DNA from: Mycoplasmataceae bacterium
GTDB taxonomy: Bacteria > Bacillota_I > Bacilli_A > Mycoplasmatales > Mycoplasmoidaceae
Direction: 5' to 3'
Assembly: GCA_020024715.1 (NCBI GenBank)
Contig: JAHHTJ010000036.1
Coordinates: 1 to 5,701, forward strand
DNA: 5,701 bases
This document shows, piece after piece, positions 1 through 4,088 of this stretch. The notes below the pieces were generated by a model. The model did no database searches and was not told the DNA's origin. It saw nothing but the letters and a program-made list of their open reading frames with translations. A program made the translations under genes and the position numbers. How positions within the stretch are numbered: the first letter of the stretch is position 1; every line of letters begins with the position of its first letter.

Positions 1-169
1 ACTTAATTTATAATAATATCTGCTCTTTCTAATCATAATTTGCTTATAATAAAAAAAGAATTAGAGACAAAATTAATTAAATTCAATAAATATTCATTAG
101 AATAAAATTAATATTTGAAACATAAAATTAATTGTTGTTTAAATTAAAACAATAAATGAATTGTGATAT
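1..169. other. AT-rich left-edge region without a supportable gene
   Basis: This very AT-rich stretch lies downstream of mutM. Plus-strand frames are all interrupted. On the minus strand one frame stays open to the window edge from an ATG at 34-36 (MIRKSRYYYKLS...). It has no Shine-Dalgarno sequence and is too short to judge. In relatives the gene next to mutM is often coaE, but this beginning does not resemble its P-loop start. I treat it as intergenic or as the uncertain start of an off-window gene. Confidence 0.4.
131..153 (-). terminator. weak candidate terminator after mutM
   Basis: An imperfect inverted repeat (131-140 against 146-153) lies about 17 bases past the mutM stop. On the minus strand a T-rich stretch follows it. 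The stem holds almost no GC and has a bulge, so it would be marginal as an intrinsic terminator. It is listed because nothing better lies between mutM and the window edge. Confidence 0.22.
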
Positions 170-1036
170 TTATTTGTGTTTTTTTATTGATTTTTTATAA
201 ACTTCACCTTGACAACTACTACAATAATAAGTTCCTCTTCCGTTTAATTTTGTCTTTTTTATTAAATTTTTACATTCATAACAAGGCAAATTATTTCTAG
301 TGTGTACTTTTAATTGTTCTTGAAATTTACCAATATTAAAATGATTATCAAAACTATAAGAAGCTACTGTTGTACCGTTTGCTTTAATTGCATTATTTAA
401 GATCATTTTAGTATTATTTATAATATTAAGATAATCTTCATCATTTAATTTGATAATGGTTCATGTTGGATTCAATTTGCAAGCAAATAATATTTCATCT
501 GCATAAATGTTACCAATACCAGCAATTATTGATTGATCTAATAATAAAGTTTTTAAATTGGTTTTTGGATGCTTTTGCATTTTATTTTTCAAATAATTTA
601 AATCACACTTATCATCAAATGGTTCTAAACCAACTTTACTTAATGATTTATCATTTAAATATGGATCTGAATAATAAATATGCATTGTACCAAATAATCT
701 AGTATCATAATATCTTAATTCTTCATTATTATCAAAAATTCATGTTACTAAATTATGTGAATTTAACAAAGGATCATTTTTTAAATGAAAAATTATCTTA
801 CCTTCCATTCTTAAATGTAAAACAAAACTTTTGTTATTAGATAAAAAGAAAATAAAATATTTTCCTTTTCGTTCAATTTTTAAGAATTTTTCATTCATAA
901 AAAATTCTTTAAATTCTTTATTAGTTGCATTTTTAATAACTTTATTATTATTAATTATTATGTCAATAATTTTTTTATTAATAATTTTATCTTTAATATT
1001 ATTAATAAATGTAGTTACTTCTGGTAATTCTGGCAT
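170..1036 (-). CDS. mutM: Formamidopyrimidine-DNA glycosylase (Fpg/MutM)
   Basis: Bifunctional DNA glycosylase/AP lyase that removes oxidised purines such as 8-oxoguanine and starts base-excision repair in the cytoplasm. The protein has 288 residues, slightly longer than the usual 270-280. The N-terminus PELPEV supplies the catalytic Pro2 and Glu3. The beta-hairpin lysine is in RKGKY (K59), HLRMEG follows, and DTRLFG lies near 112. The helix-two-turn-helix LLLDQ...GIGNIYADE spans about 164-181. The C-terminal zinc finger is C252-x2-C255...C272-x2-C275, with the DNA-contacting Arg267. All key residues are present, so it should be active. Two in-frame TGA codons (Trp99 and Trp192) show use of the mollicute code. 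The start is fixed by PELPEV and by AAGGAAGT at 1041-1048. An upstream in-frame ATG (1103-1105) would run through a terminator and is rejected. It appears to be transcribed alone. Confidence 0.97.
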
Positions 1037-1040
1037 TTTC

Positions 1041-1048
1041 ACTTCCTT
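1041..1048 (-). promoter_or_regulatory. ribosome binding site of mutM
   Basis: AAGGAAGT on the minus strand ends four bases before the ATG, a strong Shine-Dalgarno match. It decides the start at 1036 over the in-frame ATG at 1105. The wider ATTAAGGAAGT is repeated in front of the 205-residue membrane protein gene. Confidence 0.85.
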
Positions 1049-1057
1049 AATAGTATT

Positions 1058-1086
1058 ATTATAATAAGAAAAATCATCTTCTGAAT
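1058..1086 (-). promoter_or_regulatory. candidate mutM promoter
   Basis: A perfect TATAAT lies at 1058-1063 on the minus strand. It would start transcription near 1051 and give a leader of about 15 bases that just includes the Shine-Dalgarno. The -35 region (around 1080-1086, TTCAGA) is poor. It lies within the tRNA terminator hairpin, so terminator and promoter overlap. Such boxes are common by chance in AT-rich DNA, but the position is right. Confidence 0.5.
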
Positions 1087-1095
1087 GAAGATGAT
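1069..1095 (-). terminator. intrinsic terminator of the tRNA cluster
   Basis: A perfect 9-bp stem (1087-1095 with 1073-1081, ATCATCTTC/GAAGATGAT) has a 5-base loop. On the minus strand it is followed at once by a T-run. It lies 22 bases past the CCA end of tRNA-Ser(CGA). It is the strongest GC-containing hairpin in this part and should separate tRNA transcription from mutM. Confidence 0.8.
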
Positions 1096-1117
1096 GAATA
1101 AACAAAACAAATAAGTT

Positions 1118-1206
1118 TGGCGGAGAGTACCGGATTCGAACCGGTGGTAGATTAACGCTACGACAATTTTCGAGACTGCTGCTTTAAACCGCTCAGCCAA
1201 CTCTCC
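1118..1206 (-). tRNA. tRNA-Ser(CGA)
   Basis: Class II tRNA with a long variable arm. The acceptor GGAGAGT/ACTCTCC has seven pairs, with discriminator G73 and an encoded CCA. The anticodon loop is CTCGAAA (anticodon CGA) on a GCAGT/ATTGT stem. The variable arm closes with GTAG/CTAC. The T stem ACCGG/CCGGT is perfect with loop TTCGAAT. It should read UCG only, a rare codon in so AT-rich a genome. The first 27 bases are identical to those of tRNA-Ser(GGA) at 1420-1511. It is the last gene of the cluster, two bases after tRNA-Arg(CCU). Confidence 0.95.
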
Positions 1207-1208
1207 AT

Positions 1209-1283
1209 TGGCATGGCATATCAGAATTGAACTGATATTATAAGCTTAGGAGGCTTAAGTTCTATCCGTTGAACTAATGCCAT
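1209..1283 (-). tRNA. tRNA-Arg(CCU)
   Basis: The acceptor ATGGCAT/ATGCCAT has seven perfect pairs, with discriminator G and an encoded CCA. The D stem is GTTC/GAAC. The anticodon stem TAAGC/GCTTA carries loop CTCCTAA, anticodon CCU, reading AGG. The T stem ATCAG/CTGAT has loop TTCAATT. AGG is rare here, but the transporter at 4089 uses it as its sixth codon. The gene is separated from tRNA-Ser(CGA) by only two bases, so the two must be processed from one precursor. Confidence 0.94.
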
Positions 1284-1296
1284 ATATATTCCACAT

Positions 1297-1327
1297 AAAA
1301 AAATATAAAGTAAAAACTTTATATTTT
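1297..1327 (-). terminator. hairpin with T-run inside the tRNA cluster
   Basis: A perfect 11-bp stem (1317-1327 with 1300-1310) has a 6-base loop. On the minus strand the T-run starts in the stem and continues past it (1297-1303). It lies after tRNA-Arg(GCG) and about 14 bases before tRNA-Arg(CCU). The shape is that of an intrinsic terminator, but the stem is nearly all A/T. No convincing promoter fits between it and the next tRNA, so it may be leaky or serve as a processing element. Confidence 0.5.
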
Positions 1328-1341
1328 AATTTAAAAGTATC

Positions 1342-1418
1342 TGGCGCGGCATACAGGACTTGAACTTGTGACCTTTAGTTCCGCAAACTAATGCTCTATC
1401 CAGCTGAGCTAATGCCGC
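1342..1418 (-). tRNA. tRNA-Arg(GCG)
   Basis: The acceptor GCGGCAT/ATGCCGC is perfect, with discriminator G and an encoded CCA. The D arm is GCTC/GAGC and the anticodon stem is TTAGT/ACTAA. The loop TTGCGGA gives anticodon GCG, reading CGC and CGU. Most bacteria use ACG, edited to ICG, for this box. The T stem ACAAG/CCTGT contains one A-C mismatch (52-62). The isotype is assigned from the anticodon alone. The gene starts two bases after the CCA end of tRNA-Ser(GGA) (one base lies between), so the two share a precursor. Confidence 0.92.
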
Positions 1419-1419
1419 A

Positions 1420-1511
1420 TGGAGGAGAGTAGCGGATTCGAACCGCTGAGTAAGATTGCTCCTACTGACAACTTTCCAAGCTGTTGCTTTAAACCGCTCA
1501 GCCAACTCTCC
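1420..1511 (-). tRNA. tRNA-Ser(GGA)
   Basis: Class II tRNA. The acceptor is GGAGAGT/ACTCTCC and the anticodon loop TTGGAAA (anticodon GGA, reading UCC/UCU) sits on an ACAGC/GTTGT stem. The variable arm has a six-pair stem with one G-U. The T stem AGCGG/CCGCT is perfect and CCA is encoded. The discriminator is U73 rather than the usual G73 of serine tRNAs, while the sister Ser(CGA) gene keeps G. It is the first gene of the cluster, just behind the candidate promoter. Confidence 0.94.
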
Positions 1512-1523
1512 ATAATAATATAA

Positions 1524-1555
1524 ATTATATAAGATTTTTATAATTTATTAATCAA
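1524..1555 (-). promoter_or_regulatory. candidate promoter of the tRNA cluster
   Basis: On the minus strand TTGATT (1550-1555) is followed after 18 bases by TATATAAT (1524-1531). This is the best -35/-10 pair upstream of the cluster. It would start transcription roughly 5-10 bases before tRNA-Ser(GGA). The assignment comes from motif and position only. Confidence 0.55.
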
Positions 1556-1612
1556 ATTGTTAAATAATTTTTATTAATACATAAAAAATCTGTTTAATTT
1601 TTATTATTAATT

Positions 1613-1636
1613 AAAAAATAAAATAACAATTATTTT
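1613..1636 (-). terminator. weak candidate terminator of the three-helix protein gene
   Basis: An all-A/T inverted repeat of 7 bp (1630-1636 with 1620-1626) has a 3-base loop. It overlaps the stop codon and is followed on the minus strand by a T-rich run. It is thermodynamically weak. A second small A/T inverted repeat lies at 1593-1615, again before a T-run. If both fail, the gene would read into the tRNA cluster. Confidence 0.3.
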
Positions 1637-2247
1637 TTCTTTTTTTTGTTATTTTTGTAAGAAGCTTGTTCTCTTTTCATAATTTCTTCTTTTTTATTTC
1701 GATAAAAATTGATATTAGCTTCTGTTTCTTCTCTTAATTCTTCTTCATAAATCTTTTTTGTTTCTGAATTTGTATTTTTAATATTTACAGCTTCATCAAA
1801 TGTATTTTTTCATAGAAAAAAAGACACATAAATAAAGATTCAAGGTAGAAAAAAATCAAAAATGCTTCATCATCAATTTTTTTCTAAAACATCAATATCT
1901 TTAGCTTTATTAATCATTTGTCAAGACATAATAAGTAAAGCTATTCAAGCTGCTATAAAAACAAGAATAAAGAAAATTGCAAATCCATTTTCTACACTGT
2001 ATGAACTAGAAAGTAATTTATCAGCGGATTCATTAATTAAATTTTTCTTAATATAACCAGCTTCAATAAAAAGAATAATTGCAATCACTAAAAAAACTCA
2101 AGAAATACTTGCAATAATCATTGCAAAAAAATTTAAACGAATTAAACTCATGTGATTTCAATTTGAGTAATTAAAACCTAGTTTTTCAGGAATTTTTCTT
2201 CATCTTTCAGAATTTGTATTAGATTTATTAACTGATTGTACAGGCAT
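1630..2247 (-). CDS. three-helix membrane protein of unknown function
   Basis: The protein has 205 residues and I do not recognise a family. A polar N-terminus (1-37) is followed by hydrophobic segments at about 38-61, 89-112 and 128-146. A charged Lys/Glu-rich tail (about 150-205) is probably helical or coiled-coil and ends in a lysine run. The segment 122-130 carries a WWW triplet at the membrane edge. All ten tryptophans are TGA, so standard-code gene callers would miss this gene. The start is set by AAGGAAG at 2254-2260, six bases before the ATG. A TATAAT lies 29 bases upstream of the ATG. It appears monocistronic, between a terminator upstream and the tRNA promoter downstream. No signal peptide cleavage site or lipobox is visible. 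With three helices the two ends would lie on opposite membrane faces, unless the third is re-entrant. Confidence 0.88.
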
Positions 2248-2252
2248 ATGTA

Positions 2253-2281
2253 ACTTCCTTAATCATATAACATATATTATA
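2253..2281 (-). promoter_or_regulatory. -10 box and ribosome binding site of the three-helix protein
   Basis: On the minus strand a perfect TATAAT lies at 2276-2281 and AAGGAAGT at 2253-2260, upstream of the ATG at 2247. The -35 region (TTAAAA near 2299-2304) is weak. The block ATTAAGGAAGT also precedes mutM. Confidence 0.5.
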
Positions 2282-2310
2282 ATTGATATCATTATATATT
2301 TTAATAATCA

Positions 2311-2353
2311 AAAAAATAAAATGGCTTTATTTAACACGACCATTTTATTTTTA
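2311..2353 (-). terminator. intrinsic terminator of the acidic protein gene
   Basis: A perfect 13-bp stem (2340-2352 with 2312-2324, ending in CC/GG at the loop) has a 15-base loop and lies 17 bases past the stop. On the minus strand the stem runs into a T-rich tract. The symmetry would also give a T-run on the plus strand, but no plus-strand gene ends here. Confidence 0.75.
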
Positions 2354-2369
2354 TTAAGAATTTGTATTA

Positions 2370-2762
2370 TTATTTTTTGGTTTTTTTAGCTTTTTTATCA
2401 GATGTTTTTTTATCTTCGCTTGATTCTTTTTCGTCTTTAAATTCTTCTAATTCATCTTCTTCAAAATCAAGTGGTTCATATTCATCTTCTTCTTCAAGGT
2501 CATCATATAAGCAATCATCTAATTCGATACTTAGTAAATCAGATTTTAAAATATTCTTTTTTGCTGATGTTACATTTTTCAAAACTTTAGATAAAACTTT
2601 TACTTCATCTAATGAAAAATCCTCATCCTTAGTTAATTCATCTAATTTAACAATAAGCTTTTCAGTTAAATCATCAAGAATTAACATATTCTTATCATAA
2701 TCAACGAAATCTTCGTCATCAAAACTAGTTTCTTGAACTAATTCTTCATTCTTTTTTACCAT
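2370..2762 (-). CDS. highly acidic protein of unknown function
   Basis: The protein has 130 residues, no tryptophan and one cysteine (C84). An acidic N-terminus (11-31) precedes a likely helical core (about 26-85) of alternating Leu/Val/Lys/Asp. A dense Asp/Glu stretch (80-117) and a lysine-rich tail (118-130, KKTSDKKAKKTKK) follow. No membrane segment or signal peptide is present. The acidic C-terminal half recalls the tail of the RNA polymerase delta subunit (RpoE), which has a similar size in Firmicutes. I cannot see the delta N-terminal winged-helix sequence, so I do not assign that name. The start is secured by an excellent Shine-Dalgarno (GAGAGGTGAT, 2766-2775) four bases before the ATG. 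A TATAAT lies at 2780-2785. It is divergent from rsmH and ends at a strong terminator. It could act as a nucleic-acid-mimicking or charged chaperone-like factor, but this is speculation. Confidence 0.85.
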   Translation of the reverse strand: MVKKNEELVQETSFDDEDFVDYDKNMLILDDLTEKLIVKLDELTKDEDFSLDEVKVLSKVLKNVTSAKKNILKSDLLSIELDDCLYDDLEEEDEYEPLDFEEDELEEFKDEKESSEDKKTSDKKAKKTKK

Positions 2763-2765
2763 ATT

Positions 2766-2775
2766 ATCACCTCTC
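2766..2775 (-). promoter_or_regulatory. strong ribosome binding site of the acidic protein
   Basis: GAGAGGTGAT on the minus strand is close to the full anti-Shine-Dalgarno complement and is the strongest in the window. It suggests the acidic protein is made in quantity. Confidence 0.85.
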
Positions 2776-2779
2776 TTTT

Positions 2780-2789
2780 ATTATATAAA
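2780..2789. promoter_or_regulatory. overlapping divergent -10 boxes (acidic protein / rsmH)
   Basis: TATAAT on the minus strand (2780-2785) and TATAAA on the plus strand (2784-2789) overlap by two bases in a 37-base gap between divergent start codons. Neither has a convincing -35. If both are used, polymerases would compete for the same site. On the plus side, transcription would start around 2796-2800, at or next to the rsmH start codon. Confidence 0.45.
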
Positions 2790-2799
2790 ATATATATGT

Positions 2800-3747
2800 A
2801 TGTTGAATAAGATTTTTAAAATGGAAGAAAAAAATAAAAAAATACATGAACCTGTATTATTAAATGAAGTATTAAATAACTTAAATATTTTTGAAAATAT
2901 GAATTATTTAGATGGCACAATAGGATATGCAGGTCATTTTACAAAAATATTAGAAAAAACAAAATATAAAGGTAATTTTTATGGGTTTGATCAAGATCTT
3001 ACTGCATATAATTATTGTTTAAATTTATTTAAAGATCATACAAACGTTTATTTATTTCATAGTAATTTTAAAGATATAAATAAATGTATTGATGAAAATA
3101 TAAAATTTGATGCAATTTTATTGGATTTAGGCGTTAGCAGTTTGCAATTTGATGAACCAAATAGAGGTTTTTCATATCATTGTGATGCTAGATTAGATAT
3201 GCGTATGAATCAAGAACAATTTCTTGATGCATATCAAGTGATTAATAATTATTCAATGCAACAACTAATCGAAATTTTTCAAAAATATGGTGAAGCTAAA
3301 AATGCATATAAAGTTGCAAAAGCAATTTGTGATCAAAGAAAAGCAAAACCAATTGCCACAACTTTTGAATTAAGAGATTTAATTTACAAAGCAGAGTTTT
3401 CTAAAAATTTAAATCGTAAAAACCCATGTAAGATTTATTTTCAAGCATTAAGAATTTATGTTAATGACGAAATTAATGTATTAAAAAATTCAATTCATTT
3501 ATTAGCAAATAAGCTAAATAAAAACGGTACATTAGGAATTATTACTTTTCATTCCTTAGAAGATAAAATTGTTAAAGACATTTTTTTAGAATTAACTACA
3601 GAAAAAGAAATTTATAAACATTTACCAATTAATGAAAAAATTGATTTTGAATTAGTAAATAAAAAACCAATAATTCCAAATGATTCTGAAGTAGAATTAA
3701 ATATAAGAGCTCATAGTGCGAAATTAAGAATTCTAAAAAAAATATAA
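2800..3747 (+). CDS. rsmH: 16S rRNA (cytosine(1402)-N4)-methyltransferase RsmH
   Basis: SAM-dependent enzyme (also called MraW) that methylates N4 of C1402 in the 16S rRNA decoding centre of the small subunit. At 315 residues it is full length. Visible motifs: HEPVLLNEVL (16-25); the SAM-binding loop LDGTIGYAGH (37-46); LLDLGVSS (107-114) followed by RGFSY and LDMRM; FQALRIYVNDE (214-224); TFHSLEDKIVK (249-259); and the C-terminal RAHSAKLRI. It contains no tryptophan. The start is uncertain: ATG 2800 and ATG 2821 (MEEKNKK) are both possible, and neither has a Shine-Dalgarno. The -10 box at 2784-2789 favours a leaderless or near-leaderless message starting at 2800. The usual neighbours of the division cluster (mraZ before, ftsA/ftsZ after) are absent. 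The next gene follows after 63 bases. Confidence 0.96.
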   Translation: MLNKIFKMEEKNKKIHEPVLLNEVLNNLNIFENMNYLDGTIGYAGHFTKILEKTKYKGNFYGFDQDLTAYNYCLNLFKDHTNVYLFHSNFKDINKCIDENIKFDAILLDLGVSSLQFDEPNRGFSYHCDARLDMRMNQEQFLDAYQVINNYSMQQLIEIFQKYGEAKNAYKVAKAICDQRKAKPIATTFELRDLIYKAEFSKNLNRKNPCKIYFQALRIYVNDEINVLKNSIHLLANKLNKNGTLGIITFHSLEDKIVKDIFLELTTEKEIYKHLPINEKIDFELVNKKPIIPNDSEVELNIRAHSAKLRILKKI

Positions 3748-3762
3748 TTTGATATTTATTTG

Positions 3763-3789
3763 TTAATAATGTTAAACTTTAATTATTAA
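3763..3789 (+). repeat. AT inverted repeat between rsmH and the 89-residue gene
   Basis: TTAATAAT (3763-3770) pairs with ATTATTAA (3782-3789) around an 11-base loop. No T-run follows, so I do not call it a terminator. It may be a chance AT hairpin or a processing site. The adjacent TATAAA at 3791 is too close to the Shine-Dalgarno to be a useful promoter. Confidence 0.3.
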
Positions 3790-3797
3790 TTATAAAA

Positions 3798-3804
3798 GAA
3801 GGAA
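3798..3804 (+). promoter_or_regulatory. ribosome binding site of the 89-residue protein
   Basis: AGAAGGA ends six bases before the ATG at 3811, a good Shine-Dalgarno that fixes this start. The genes on either side of it on the plus strand lack one. Confidence 0.75.
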
Positions 3805-3810
3805 AAAAAT

Positions 3811-4080
3811 ATGGCTTGTGGAAGAAGAGGATGTGGTATTAAAAAAACCACATTGTCAGAAAAAGTTGCTCCAAAACATGAAGCAACCCCAACTAAAATG
3901 ATTAATTTAGATGAAGAATTAAAAACATTAGAAATTGGTCAATCTAAAACTTATAATGTAATTAATAAAAAATCTAAATTAGGGTTTGAAAAAGGTTATC
4001 AAAGACTAACTAAAACGAAAGATGGGTATGTCTACTCATATACATATGAGCAAGAACATATCGAAGATAGTAATAATTAA
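3811..4080 (+). CDS. 89-residue protein of unknown function with N-terminal cysteine pair
   Basis: I do not recognise this protein. It opens with MACGRRGCGIKK, placing two cysteines at positions 3 and 8 in a Gly/Arg-rich setting. A polar lysine-rich linker follows, then a moderately conserved-looking domain from about 32 (MINLDEELKTLEIGQSKTYN). That part is probably a small beta-rich fold with aromatic strands near 70-80 (GYVYSYTYEQ), and the C-terminus is acidic. There is no hydrophobic signal peptide, so the N-terminal cysteine is not a lipobox. The pair could bind metal, form a disulphide or be a nucleic-acid contact, but only two cysteines are present. It has a clear Shine-Dalgarno, follows rsmH by 63 bases and precedes the transporter start by 8. 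Good ribosome binding site and normal codon use support a real gene. Confidence 0.85.
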   Translation: MACGRRGCGIKKTTLSEKVAPKHEATPTKMINLDEELKTLEIGQSKTYNVINKKSKLGFEKGYQRLTKTKDGYVYSYTYEQEHIEDSNN

Positions 4081-4088
4081 AAATAGAT

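Noticed and set aside
1..36. Start of a minus-strand gene at 36 (MIRKSRYYYKLS...)
   Set aside because: Twelve codons without a Shine-Dalgarno are too little evidence in AT-rich DNA.
461..742. mutM as a pseudogene broken by stops at 740 and 461
   Set aside because: Both are TGA, read as Trp in table 4; the frame is unchanged across them and all catalytic and zinc residues are present.
463..1064. Two plus-strand open frames opposite mutM (463-702 and 831-1064)
   Set aside because: They lie antisense to an intact, motif-complete mutM, lack ribosome binding sites and translate to low-complexity hydrophobic sequence typical of AT-rich antisense frames.
1037..1105. In-frame N-terminal extension of mutM from an ATG at 1105
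   Set aside because: It would translate the tRNA terminator hairpin, lacks a Shine-Dalgarno and would bury the catalytic Pro2, which must be N-terminal after Met removal.
1862..2056. Plus-strand open frame of 64 codons
   Set aside because: It is antisense to the 205-residue membrane protein, which has a strong ribosome binding site and a continuous table 4 frame.
2362..2700. Serine-rich plus-strand open frame of 112 codons
   Set aside because: The serine runs are the reverse complement of the Asp/Glu codons of the acidic protein; there is no ribosome binding site on the plus strand.
2370..2762. Firm assignment of the acidic protein as RpoE (RNA polymerase delta)
   Set aside because: Only the acidic composition and size agree; the N-terminal winged-helix pattern is not visible.
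3760..3796. Separate promoter for the 89-residue protein and transporter (TATAAA at 3791)
   Set aside because: The start site would fall on the Shine-Dalgarno and no -35 is spaced correctly; co-transcription with rsmH is simpler.
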